Shown: positions 35,072-47,399 of the stretch, in pieces
Layout of the letters: each line of letters starts with the position of its first letter
Numbering within the stretch: position 1 is the stretch's first letter
Assembly (NCBI GenBank): GCA_963930775.1
Contig: OZ005689.1
Span: 14,942,923-15,006,922 of the forward strand
From: Cliona cf. orientalis
Taxonomy: Eukaryota; Porifera; Demospongiae; Clionaida; Clionaidae
Length of the DNA stretch: 64,000 nucleotides
Reading direction: 5' to 3'
The notes under the pieces: model-generated
What the model was told of the DNA's origin: nothing
What the model saw: only the letters and a program-made list of their open reading frames with translations
Databases searched by the model: none
Position numbers and translations under genes: made by a program

Positions 35072-35190
35072 TGATCCCCTTTAATCATTGGCCTACGTAC
35101 CGGCCTATGATCACCCGTACCCCTCCTGTAGGTAGTAATTAAGTTTCGTATAAAAATGTAATCATTGATTGGTAGGCAACAGCCAACAAA
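35072..35190 (+). promoter_or_regulatory. Diverged duplicate of the lipoxygenase promoter region
   Basis: This block matches the region just upstream of the lipoxygenase 5' exon. Shared collinear motifs are CCCTTT, CATTGG (inverted CCAAT box), CTAC, ATGATCACC, GTAG and TATAAAA at 35149-35155. It lies 1.15 kb upstream. It may be an alternative promoter, a decayed duplicate, or a repeat that the gene adopted. Confidence 0.55.
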
Positions 35191-35446
35191 ATTAATACAC
35201 ATACACATGCACCTACACATGTAAAATGACTTGTACTGAATAAAGTAATTATTCAAGTCACTCAAATGGCACCTCAACTCACGTGCTAGCTATAATACTG
35301 AATAAACCGAACTCATAAAGAAAACCTAGCAATATCTTCATCTAGCATGTAAGTAATTAACATGGCTAAGGGTGCAATTTTCACCTCATGTAATTACAAT
35401 TTCAGAGACTGTCACCCGTGGTATTATCACCCAAATTGCACCCTTA

Positions 35447-35712
35447 GGCCAAGCAAAATTGATTATTAGTTTCTCATCCTATGTTCAGGAATTTCCCCAG
35501 GCGGGCGGGTGGCTTTTTATTTTATTTTTTGTTATGAATATCATTAAATGTCCTCATGAATTTCATTAAAAAATTGGCGCGTCTATGACGTAATGCCTCG
35601 TGCATTTTTTTAGTGATAGTTTTAATGATATTCATGAATTAAAATATGGTCAGGCGGAGGAAAAACTAGAGGCGGGCGGGGATGAGAAACTAATATTCAA
35701 TTTTATTTGGCC
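35447..35712. mobile_element. TTA-flanked miniature transposon (PIF/Harbinger-like), copy 4
   Basis: The ends GGCCAAGCAAAATTGATTAT and ATTCAATTTTATTTGGCC are inverted repeats. TTA lies at 35444-35446 and 35713-35715. TAGTTTCTCATC/GATGAGAAACTA and GGCGGGCGGG motifs sit inside, as in the other copies. A second inverted pair (AATATCATTAAATG and its partner near 35620) lies in the middle. This is the best-preserved copy here. Confidence 0.85.
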
Positions 35713-36224
35713 TTAACAATGTTATTTAAATGCAATGCCATGCATGGTCACATGTTACATTAATTTCCACTCTTTATAGGAACATATATAATTATAATAA
35801 CAGAATAATAGCATGATTGGTGTGTTCATTACAGTGGTAATATACAATGTCAGTATGATATGCCCAAATAATTATGCTTCTTCGTCTGACAAGTAAACAA
35901 TCTTTCTTTTCCATTGTGGTGGTTTCATTGAGCCTTGTTCAACTAAATATATATAGTGTCCTACAATTGTTCACAATATTGTACGATGGTTGTAGCACAC
36001 CTATAGCTACATGAAGTAGAGTGCTGTTCATGAACGTAGTGAGGGTGTATACAGTACATATACACTTGAATTTTGTGGTCCAGAATTATAGCTACCTTAC
36101 AAATAGACAAATTCACAAATAGTACTAGTCTAGCTAACGCTTAAATCTCACAACTTGCTCGTTATCTGACAGTATTTGTGGTCTAACCACCCCAATTACT
36201 GTAACATAACCATTAATTTTTTTG

Positions 36225-36363
36225 ATAGTTGATGCCCTTTCTTCATTGGTCTACCCTCAATATATGATCACCTTCTCCATCCGGTAGCTTGTAAATTGCC
36301 TATAAAAGCTTTGGTTGTTAAGGCAACTACCAAGAAACACAGAGGACAAACACACACACACAG
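36225..36363 (+). promoter_or_regulatory. Putative lipoxygenase core promoter and 5' untranslated exon
   Basis: An inverted CCAAT box (CATTGG near 36255) and TATAAAAG at 36301-36308 precede a likely start site at about 36330. The short leader ends in CACACACACAG followed by GTAAAAATT at 36364, a plausible donor. The next acceptor (TAATTATAG ending at 36469) leads to the exon carrying the ATG at 36509. The start site is inferred from spacing only. Confidence 0.55.
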
Positions 36364-36508
36364 GTAAAAATTAGATAGCTACGTATTTTTACCTGACAGT
36401 GTAGGTATTGTAAATTATTGGCAGTGCATAATATTATAATACCAATTATATAATTATAGGTCTACCTATATAGGTGCTGTAGAATGCTAATTAGCCATAA
36501 TAAAAACA

Positions 36509-39500
36509 ATGACGAATCAAAGTGAAGCCTTTCTTCACCTATTGGAGCAAAATGGGATTGCAGGTCTGTGACATCTGAGGGCATTACATAGCAAAATGTG
36601 TATACTGCACGTTTGATTTATTATGGCAGAATCCTTGGGCTTCCTTTGAACACATTAATAATACCTTTTAATAATGTCCTAGAACTATGCAACAGTTGAC
36701 TCAGTGGTGCATAAAGCAAGAAAAGGAAAGTTCACAGACCCATACTTGAGGTTGAGTCTGGGGATGATAGTACTATGGTATCCCCAGAGGGCCTGCAGAC
36801 TGAGTCACCATACCCACCTTTGAAGTTTGCAGCACAGCACTATGGGCTTTGCATGATCTTAATATTATATTACTAGTTTTATGTGGCTTTTGCACACAGC
36901 ACTAGCTGTGGCTTTGCACACAGCACTTTTCCCTAATAATTCTAGTAACCACATGTGTCAAATTGTGTAACACCTATAATATTATCTAGCTAACTTGGCT
37001 ATGTGATATGATTAATATGGATTAAAGCTTGGAGGGAATACTTACATTCCATAGTAATCTTATATATACCCAGTTACTATGGAATATTGAGTGTTTCCTT
37101 CATCAGGTTACCCTGGCAGTTACTATGAAATTTGAATACTTCCTCCAAGCTTTCCTTGTTTTTGCACTGATATATTATAGCATTCAGGTAATACTATATC
37201 CCTGGAGGGGGGATGCCCACTGACTGATCATACCCACCTTGGCACATGGCACTTATATTATAGTCTTGTGGCCAGCCTCTTCACTAGAGGAGGAAGGATA
37301 TTGATCCGGTGAAAAACCTATAGCTACAAGACTTGTTCAGTACAGCATAAAATTGTGATATTCAATCAGATTTATACACATATATAACTTTATTAATTTA
37401 TACATATGTAGCAAATTAAAACATTCTGTGAGGAGCACAAACAGTATGGTCAGGCAATGTGTGCTGTGTGTGCATATGCACAAACGCATATATTCTGTTT
37501 CACTACATTGAAGCTCGTATAAAGTTAATGATATTCAGTATTACACAATGCCAAGGGCTTATCGAGTTGCGTAAGCGGCGAGAGGGCATGCAACAGCCTG
37601 AAGGTAGGGTTGGCATCGCTGGTAGGTCTTACTTCCACTCCTTTCCTAGAATCTCCTCTGCTCTTCTTAGTGCATGTTACAAGAACAGCACTTGTAGTTT
37701 CCTTGCAGACTCTAGTGCAGTTGCAGCTAGCAGCATCCACTTGGTTGCCAATATCAGCCAACAAAAGCGCTAATACCAAACTGTCGGGATGGTCTACCAC
37801 TGGCCTGGCTCTCAGAACTAACGCTGGGGGTGGAAGAATCGGTTGTAGAATCGCATGAAAGAAGATCCATAACTAAAGAATGCCGTCAAGGTTTAAACCA
37901 AGTTTACGCCTCTTGGTTAATAGCTATTGGGGCTGTTTAGAGATCAAGAGCACACTATGCTTCAATTACATACATACATACAGCCCTTAAGCTGCCTCTT
38001 CATGCATATAATTATTATAGCTTTATACCTTTACTGCATTATACATTATTATACACTTGCAATTGTACAATTACACTACCATACATGCATTCTTAGAATC
38101 CTGGAGCGATTTTGGCATTCCATCTTGTGAGTGCACAATAAGTGAATTGATGACTGAGGAAGACTCTGAATTATCAGATACAAATCTGACTGATTCGCCA
38201 ATGAACGTGGATGTTTCTTTTAAGCAACTGGACAGAAAAGGTAATTTCAGCTCTTATTGATGAACAAGAGTATACAATCTCAATAAAAACACTATCAATC
38301 TAGCAACTAGATTATTCAGTGAGTTATACGATGATGAATTGTATGGTCATGATGTTGCATGCAATTCCTCCAAAGCTGTATTTCCCCAAAAGGCCAAAAC
38401 TAAGTCATTAACAATGAAGCCACATTATAGAAGTTAAAGGGGATGGCAGCAAACATAGTGCTAATATTAATTGTTGCCCATATGCACGCCATACAAACTT
38501 CCAATTTTTAAAGGGGCTGTATGCAAGTAAAAATCCAATTCTCTAAATTCCTAGTGATACTGTGATACCCTGTAACAGTATACCATAGATCGGAAAATTT
38601 TCGCCGTTAAAATCAGTTTTTTTGATGGCCATTTGGGTTGCAAAGATTAAACATTCAAAAAATACTATATCTACAATATATAATTAGCAACCAGGTATGG
38701 TGAAAACTATAAACACGCTAAAACTTAAAACGCTTGAAAATTTCCCGATCTACAGTAGACTGTGGCATTACCAGAACTGATTAATCTTATGTTGTAACAA
38801 TTAATTTTCTGATAAAATAGATGGAAAATACTACTACGGTTTATCTATTCTGACTGGAACTCAAGATGGAGCAGGAATCTCAAGCTCTGGCTTGTACATA
38901 ATTCTCGTGGGAAATAAGTGCTACTCTAACAAGATACAACTCCCAAGTCACTTGGACAAGGGTTCGAATAGCCATGTGTTGATTGAGAGTAGTACAGATC
39001 TTGGAAAGATACTGGTGGTGACCCTTGGCATTGATAACAAACTGATTGACAAGGTATTATCTCTTGGTCGCACATTGTATTGGTATATCAGCCAGGTCAG
39101 AGTGAGAAATGAACAGAAAAGATGGAGTAGGGTTTTCCCTTGCCAGCACTGGCTCGGAAGTGGTGAAGAAATCAGCATCACACATGAAACAAGTAATTTC
39201 ACAAAGAAAATTATATCTAAGCTATAAGTATGCACAGATGTCAAAAAATGATTAATGTCGATCTCCATGCGTGTTATTATTGTTATTGCTAATCATGCAC
39301 GGCACTGTAAAAATATTACAGAGAGTAAGCTCGCCTAGCTCGCTCACTCCTTAGTATATTATAGTTCAACTGGAACAGTAGTGATGAGTAGAAATCGACA
39401 GCAACGATATCTGCTGATGCCAGTAATGGCAATAGGGCAATCAGGAAATTTTCTACAAAAAGCGATCGCAAATGTGAACTTAGATAAGACAAGGACAAAG

Positions 39501-42500
39501 TCTGCCTAGCACAAGGTACTTATCATGATTGCTAAAAAAATCCCCTGATCGAAATTTTCATGGAAATATACATTGGATTGAAAGAATAGGAAGTGAACGT
39601 TTAAAGTCAATGCGAAAATTAATTTTCACACGAGACATACTGACAAAACTGTAGCCTTGCTGTGTTTGCTGATTGCCTGTGAATCCAAATTGAAGAGTAA
39701 AGTGTAGAGAAACGATGTTGAAGCTCTCTTGTGCATGCTCGAGAGACTGGGTAAAGCGAATTTCAATGCCAAACTACCTTGATCAGGGCACAAGTATATA
39801 GAAACCTCACTTCACTAGGATCAATAGTATTATGCATACATGCACATAGCCTTGTATATGTACCCAGGCTCTAATTATAAAAAAAGAGGGAGAAAAGAGA
39901 GCCTGGTGCATGTGTGCACATTTCCCAGGAATTTCATAAAAGTGTAAATTTTACCGTATTCCTCCGTAAACGACCCAATCAATTGCTTTATCAGCAGTTC
40001 TGTCCTTGTAGTTGTATCCATAGAGGCGCAAGTATCAGTTTGACGGCAAATTCTATGGCTCTACTTTGTGAGCAATTTTATCAGGTCCTTCAAATCAGTT
40101 TAGTGACTGTGTACACCTGCACACTTTGAAGCAGCTATGATATGGCATGGGAAGAACTCAACTGGCTGAAGCAGACCACAAAGCTTATAGTCATTACCCA
40201 TACAAATATGTGGGTTTTTTATCGTAGGATAAAATGGATTGGTAATATCAGACCATGAAATGTAATATTTCAGCATCATCACTCAAGTATCTGATCCATG
40301 AATCGAGTCATTCTGCTTGTTAGTTATGTATGAAAGATCTATATTATAGTGTCTTGCCTGTCTTGTCACAGGTCGTCATAATGGTATAGGTCATTTGCAA
40401 GCAGTCACTTGGTTTACATTAGTGCATACGCTATAACGGTAGGTACCAGGCTAACTTTTCCTCTCCAGCATAAATTAGACTAATGCCCATGGACAGCCGG
40501 TGGCACGGCCACACTTGTCAGTGTTAACCACAAGTCCGCGAGGTTGACAACGATAGCAGAAAACGCTCATCATATTTGAGGTCACTTAGTCAAGCTCAAC
40601 ATAAAGCGATAAACCTGTTCATAATCCCCAGCCTTTCTGTAGCTGCATGGCCAGCTCATATTACATTATACACTGAGCATAATATGCAGAATACAGTACA
40701 GATGTACCCAAGGAGAGAGTGAACGAAGTGAGCTCTCGATAATTATATCTTCAACACCTTTCATGTGTGTACACACATACCAACCACTGTTAAATTAATT
40801 CATTTAACCTTATTACAGGAACCTTGGAGGATTTGCCCACTAAAGATGAAACAGCTAGAGAGATCCTTCTTCACCAGCGAAATTCTCAACTGACGAAGAT
40901 GCAAAGTGAATACAAGTGGAAAATATGGTCTGAAACTGGTCTACCTTCCAGCATCGATGATACCTATACGAATCTTCCCAATGATGAACAGTTTGAGAGA
41001 ACTAAATGTGTCCATTTTACCGAGGACGCCATAGAGGGTGGTGCTAAGATTGCCTTTCAGTTGCCTTTTTTAAAGATAGAAGATCTACACACATATGAAC
41101 GAATGGAAGATTTGCACATATATGAGCAAGTGGCAATTTCACGAGGGAGACCAGAAGTGCGTGTGCATAATGCAGCTCGATGGACAACTGATGTGGAGTT
41201 CGGAAGGCAAATGCTAAATGGTGTGAATCCTGTAGTGATTGAGAGATGTACAAAACTTCCAGACAACTTTCCTGTGACCAATGAGATGGTTAAAGGGGTC
41301 CTTAATCGTGGACTAACTCTTCAACAGGAAATGGACGTATGTTGCAATAATAGTGTTATCTGCAAAACTATATTAAAAATCACATTAAAAACTATATTAA
41401 AAAAGTCTATAAAAAATCAGGATTCGATATGGAAACAGTGTTATGTGTTATAAATAATTATTCTTGGCCTTAGTATCTATCGTTAAATTAAACCAAATTG
41501 CAATTGCATGTACATTACATTTCATAGGAAGGACATGTCTATATCAACAATCTGAAAATCATGGATGGACTGCCAACCAGGGAAGGACAGTACAGTGCTG
41601 CTCCAATGTGTCTACTCTATGTCAATGGCAACAACCAACTGGTGCCAATAGCTATTCAGTTGAAACAGGAGCCAGCTGAGGACAATCCCATATTCCTTCC
41701 CAGTGATAATTGGATTGACTGGTTACTGGCAAAGATTTTTTATCAAAGTGCACATGCTCAGGTGTCTATACATAGCACTTTTCATGGGTTTTTTTTTTGC
41801 CCATGTGAAGGCTTGACTAGAATGAATTTAGTTTATCCTTTTGATCGAGTATTAAAAGTAATATAGATTTTGGGATTTCTGTGAAGAGTTCGAGAAGTTT
41901 TATTGAATATGTAGCCATGAGTTTCAGACTTCTTCAAGTTAACGTCACTGCATGAAGTGTATGCAAAATTCATTTCATACTGGGCTGATGCTACTGGAAA
42001 TGGACATCATTGATTGTTTTTGTTTGTTTTTTTACCTACATGTACCTACTGACCCTACTCTGTCCTATCAAATTAATAAGAGCCTAAGCTATATTGTGCT
42101 ATTTAATGTGCTCTCCACTGCGGATGGCATCCTCATTTGGCCCAGCTTTCACCCTTGCAGTTAATTGATATAGCTAGCTATTGATGCATGCCATCGTAAC
42201 TTTCGTCACAAGTTTAATTACAATTGTTAGCTATGGCCAGCTAACTATTAACGGACAACGAGCACTTTTGCCATAAGAGCTTTATACACTTGCATATAAA
42301 GATCTGACTTACAAACGTTGAAGGCATGATTGCAATCACATATTATTATAGTATACTAAGCCACTTGTGCATCATTTATGTATTGGAAACTATATAGCTA
42401 CTAAATAAGTGTGAAAGGAGTGATATCTTTTGAACAAAAGTTATGTATATAGAGGAAAAGTTGCGTTTAACTTGGCATAATGCATGTACAAACGCTCGAG

Positions 42501-44159
42501 ATGCTCGCATATAAAACATTGACATGTGATGATGTAAATTCCAACACACATGCACTGAGCCATATACATGTTGTCTCAGCTTCTGCATCCATGCAACTGC
42601 ACCTTTAGCTAATTAGCATGATCATTTCCACAGTATTTCTGTTACATCTCATAAGCTGCAGAAGCTAGGTTTATATTATGTTCAAAAATTTCAACTTGGT
42701 ATTGTATAGCATAATTTTTGATATGAATTCCCATGTGCTATCTAGCCCCCAGCTCTTAACCCTCTCCAATTATTATTACTTTATTACTGTTTACTAAGTC
42801 ATGCATTGCAAATATTCTTGTTTTTTTATGACCAATTTCCAGTTTCATCAACTCTCCACACACTACTTCTCCTGCCATGCTGCAATGGAGGCCTATGCTG
42901 TGGCCACCATGCGCACTCTTCCTGATGCTCATCCCATCAACAAGTTGCTACGACCCCATTTTCGCTATACCATGGCCATCAATTCTCGAGCTCGAGCCAC
43001 ACTCATCAATGATGGCGGCATTATTGATCAGTTCTTTGCAATTGGTGGGCTAGGAAAGGTTGAACTGTTCAAGCGGATTTCTGCAAATTACAGTGTTCAT
43101 TCAACAAATATTGTGAAGAGTGTAAGGGTGCGTGGGGTTGACGATGCCGACCTACTACCAGGCTATTACTATCGAGATGATGGGCTTAAGATATGGACAG
43201 CGATTGAAACATTTGTGAAGGAGTTTGTCGCTGAATTTTATGATAGTAATGAGAAAGTCAGTAACGATGCAGAGCTCAAGAATTGGGCAGAAGAAATCCA
43301 CACATTTGCGTTTCCTGGGGAGTTTGGCGCCAAACAGGGGCGTGGCTTTCCACAATACATTTCCACCAAAGAGGAGCTTATAGAGTACTGCACTCTCATC
43401 ATATTCACTGGGTCGGCACAGCATGCTTCCATCAACTTTCAGCAATACAGTATGTATGGGTTCGTGCCCAATGCTCCAGTAACCTTACGACTTCCCCCAC
43501 CCACCCAGAAGGGACAGGCCGACTATGTGCACTTGTTGAAAACACTGCCAAACAAACATGATGCTTCCAAGCAAATATTTGTCGCCTATTTACTGTCCCA
43601 GTACAGTCATGATGAGGTGAGTATATAATATTACATTATAACTGTACAATAGTTGGAGTAAAGATCAAAGGTGCCACCAGTAGTGCTTATCACAAACCAC
43701 TGTCTGCTCTGTGGACATGGTATACCCCCACCCCCAATAGCACAGAATAATATACCGGTATACCACAGGCCTTGTGGGAATACACCCTATAGTACAAGCC
43801 ACTTAGAGTATAGCCTGTTTATGGTTTTTGAATAGACCCCTGAGGCTGTCATACTGTTAAACCATTCCAGGCTATTACACTAACCATAACTTATAGTGTT
43901 AGTATAGCCTATGTAAGTTAATGATGTTATGTTCATAATGATTGACGGTGCATTATCTTTCTATGTACAATCTTATTAGATTTATTTGGGACACTATCCA
44001 AATAATCGCTTCAGTGAGTTGACGCCACATCGTCTTGCTCTTCGATTCCAGCACCGCCTTGATGCCATTGCTGCTGAGATTTTACAAAGGAACGAGAATG
44101 TGGATGTACCATACGTTAGCATGTTGCCACAGATGATCCCAAATAGTATAACTATATAA
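36509..44159 (+). CDS. PLAT-domain lipoxygenase (arachidonate lipoxygenase-like)
   Basis: Predicted 758 aa from coding exons 36509-36563, 38097-38240, 38821-39192, 40819-41336, 41528-41761, 42843-43616 and 43980-44159; all have GT-AG borders and consistent phases. The enzyme inserts O2 into polyunsaturated fatty acids to make hydroperoxides. Residues 1-66 are an acidic N-terminal extension. About 67-190 is the PLAT/LH2 domain (YGLSILTGTQDGAG), which binds membranes. The rest is the catalytic domain (FGRQMLNGVNPV, DNPIFLPSD, HPINKLLRPHFRYTMAIN). All five iron ligands are present: His448 and His453 (THYFSCH), His635 and Asn639 (QHASIN), and the C-terminal Ile758 (PNSITI). The Gly/Ala stereocontrol position is Ala491 (INSRAR), which predicts S-specificity. 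Phe505 and Phe506 replace the small 5-LOX pocket residues, so a 5-LOX activity is unlikely. There is no fused allene oxide synthase domain. The gene appears intact. Confidence 0.95.
37025..37155. repeat. Three-armed inverted repeat in lipoxygenase intron 1
   Basis: AAGCTTGGAGGGAATACTTA with TTCCATAGTAA pairs with TTACTATGAAATTTG and AATACTTCCTCCAAGCTT. A middle copy, TTACTATGGAATATTG, lies at about 37074. This is a small fold-back unit of unknown class. Confidence 0.75.
39193..40818. other. Lipoxygenase intron 3, nothing recognised
   Basis: AT-rich intron sequence. It contains a TAGCCTTGTATATGTACCCAGGCT motif split (near 39849-39870) related to the dispersed CTCGTCCCCAGGC family. No coding exon fits the flanking phases. 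Confidence 0.6.
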
Positions 44160-45660
44160 CTTTTTTGCTGAAACATTAACAGTTACAATGATATTGTTAT
44201 AGCTCTTCTTCAGCTTTAACAGTACACTAGTTCTGTAGTGGACAATAATGATTCATAGCTAGACTTTGGTTTGTTTATTAATAACTATAGTAGGTCGGGT
44301 TTTAATATAATATTATTGCGAGTATCTATTAATTACGAATTGCGAGTTTTCTACGTTTCGCAATTAATAGATTCGCAAACGTAAACGTGCACGTATACTA
44401 CATTATAGTACAGGGTCGGCCATCGCAATTATTGGATTCGCAATTTGGCCTGACTTGACTAGAACGCAATTATTAAACTACGCAATTAAAATCGATCCTT
44501 ATACAGTATTGTGCATAATTAAATTTTCTTCTGAGTGGCTCGATTTTTTGTGGTTTTCGATTTATAATGATATTATACTAATGCATTAGATAATGGTCAG
44601 CAATAGCTTACTACCACGCATGTGCAGAGCTTTATCTACCTTGTAATTTTTACAGTTGGAGGAGCGAGACAGTATGACAGAAAAGTGGCCCAGTAAAACA
44701 AAAGTGGGATATAACAATCGTGGTTAGGTGAATAAATTTAAAGTGGGCTACATACCAATTGTAAACACACTGTGTGAAGGTACTGTACGTTTTGGCTTTA
44801 CAGTACCTTCACAGTGTAATAGTTGTCAATGCAAACACACACTACCACTTCATTACAAGCAAACCACTACGATTACAGTTACTTGCTGCTCACTGAGACT
44901 GTAGCTGTAACAGAGGCAGCTATGCGGCTCAGTCAGGCTTGCCAGACTATGGCCCGTAGCTATTAACTGTTGGCTAGCCTCGTCCCAGGCCCCTCCCTAC
45001 GCACTGATAGGGATCTGGGGACGAGGATAACTGTTGGCATACACGTACGGCATAGAGTAGACACTACGTGGAGGGGGCTATCGCATGGCAGCTATGTATA
45101 CAGCCACGCCTCAACGTGAAACTTCAAGGACAGAATTCGGCGCTCGCTCAGGCTCGCCCCAAATGCCCTGCATTAACACTAGTATAGTGATATACATATA
45201 TGGTACGTCAGTCCTTCCTTAGTTACGCCCCGCCCAATGCCAGTCATTCCGGATTCCGTATGTATGCTGTTCTAACTCAGCAACTTGTAAATTTACACTC
45301 GTGGCTATGAACGCTGGAACGCTGAACAAAGCGAGAACTGAGGCTCCAGAGGAGGTGAGATCGAGACAGAATTCGTTGTCAATCGCAGCCTCAGCTCAAC
45401 AGCTGTGCTGCTCTGAGCGTTCAGGAACAGAGGCAGCTATATATCCTTGCAATGAAGGCGTGATGCTCATCGCCGATTCAGTAGAGTCTAGGCTATTGGA
45501 AAGAGTGCGTGTCAACAGTTAGAGACAAGCCATAGATTTGGCAGAAGAGAGAGAGGCCAGCCTACGAACATGCATCCTGCAGCCTATAGTTGGGTGTGGT
45601 GCAACATAAATACGCTCACTGTCGCTCAGGCTCGCCCCACAATGCTGTGCATTTCCCTAG
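44160..45660. other. Intergenic, short repeats only
   Basis: GCAATTATTGGATTCGC-type units recur near 44300-44480. A hairpin-forming copy of the CTCGTCCCAGGC family lies at 44976-45027, with ends CTCGTCCC and GGGGACGAG. A 73-codon plus frame at 45301-45522 has no recognisable domain. Confidence 0.5.
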
Positions 45661-45667
45661 TACCACT

Positions 45668-46345
45668 GGGCTGGACTTAACGTGACCACTCTTCCTTGAT
45701 GCTTGGTAATCCTCAGATGAGTACTTTCTCTCAGACAACCCTTACCATACGGACGGACGGACGGACAAAAATCGCCAAACGATTGCAGTAACCCTCCACC
45801 TACGCTTTGCGGCGAGGGTTAATGAATGCACAGGAGTGCTGAACCCTCACCGCTACACGCATGCATGACTCATGCACAACTCATGCACATGTACATCTAT
45901 AGTATGTCTCACTGTGTATGCCTGCTCAATATCAAAAGTATTGAACTAGCTAGCTACATACCCTGCACCTAAGGTACTCGAGTTTTCTTTAGAGTCAGTG
46001 CATGATCTAGGCGTAGGGAGAAGGCACCTGGCTATGTCACTGAAAGCCTCTGTGACTACTTTAACTAAATTACGCACTTGAGAGCCACTGCCTGTTTTAA
46101 CTTTACACTGTCACTGCATTGACAACTGACCAGCAAGCTAGGGCACAGAATGGCAACCACAGCTGCACACTACTACACCACTGGCAGGACTTAACGTGAC
46201 CACTCTTCCTTGATGTCTAGTAATCCTCGGATGCGTACTTTCTCCCAGACTACCCTTACCATACGGGACGGACGGACGGATAAAAATCGCCAAACGATTG
46301 TAGTAACCCTCCGCCTACCCTTTGCGGCAAGGGTTAATTACTGTG
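45668..46345 (+). repeat. Composite repeat A-B-A'
   Basis: Unit A (45668-45820: CTTAACGTGACCACTCTTCC through CGGACGGACGGAC and GGCGAGGGTTAAT) is repeated as A' at 46193-46340. Unit B (45820-46190) lies between them and reappears inverted at 50366-51063. A and A' each contain a short GGAC tetranucleotide run. Confidence 0.8.
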
Positions 46346-46349
46346 ACTA

Positions 46350-46780
46350 TTTTCATCATAGATACTTGCATTGTAGCATGTATCATGCATGAGTTTTGTC
46401 CACAAAAAGTATATGGGTTGAGTTAGTGCATTTCACAGCTAGCTATTCCTAAAAAATTAATAATAATTAATTTTGTCCCCCATTACCTGAATTATATTTT
46501 TATTATTATAGCACTATTATTAAATTAATGTGGTCTTATAGTAATTTTGATAAATGCAATGGTAGAGAGCACCCCAAATAGCAAAGGGATACACGGACTA
46601 GCCAATCTATCAAATTCATTGTTGTCAAGTCTGAAATTCCGAAGCCTAGTAATGACATTCTAACAAAGTTAAGAGCTTGAGTGAGCTAGCTATTATACTG
46701 TTGTATACAACACTGCATATCAGATAAAAATTTAATATGCACGTGTGAATGAAGCTCGAGTGATGGGGGTGGCGATACCG
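46350..46780 (+). repeat. Dispersed repeat, copy 2
   Basis: Partner of 29670-30020 with the same block order; see that entry. It directly abuts A' of the composite repeat, so the two may belong to one larger family. Confidence 0.75.
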
Positions 46781-47399
46781 GCAATGAATAGCTATCTAGG
46801 ATTCACAAGCTGCATGGGGTCACAATTTTTGCAAGATTTATTGTACACTTATACTATAATATTAGCTATTAGCTATTAATTTTGCACTAGCTTGTAATAA
46901 ACTATGTAGCTACGTTTGTATCAGTACTAGTACTGTTATGTAATTTAGCTGTATGTCCTCTATACATGCACATGTAATGTCGTAATAATACTATGCAATT
47001 TTGCATGCCATACAGGACTATGGTTTAGTGAGTAAGCAGCATACAATGTCATGTTTCCTTTGTCTTTCAATCATAAACTCATACGTACAGTGGATTGAGT
47101 ATTACCACTCTACATGCATGTACAGCAGCTCGCACTGCAGTGTGTAGTTGATGAGCCCACACTGGGATTAGCAAAGACACAATTACTCACTGGTAGCAAC
47201 AATGCACATGTTCAATCCAATTATACACAAGGAAAATTTTACATTATGTAATGCAAATGATGTAATGATACTACAATCCAATACCAATATAGCTACCACC
47301 GATCTAAGATCCTTAGATGATGCACAAAAAGCTAGATTTAATGAGACAAAAATCAATAAGAAGTGTCATAAATTTAATTTTCGTTAGGCAGGAGCAAGG

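Noticed and set aside
37525-37875. Minus-strand coding exon in lipoxygenase intron 1
   Set aside because: Two adjacent frames of about 40 and 90 codons are open, but neither shows a recognisable domain or splice context.
39050-39060. Intron donor at GACAAGGTATTATC in the PLAT exon
   Set aside because: The frame stays open beyond it and encodes the expected C-terminal part of the PLAT domain, so exon 3 continues to 39192.
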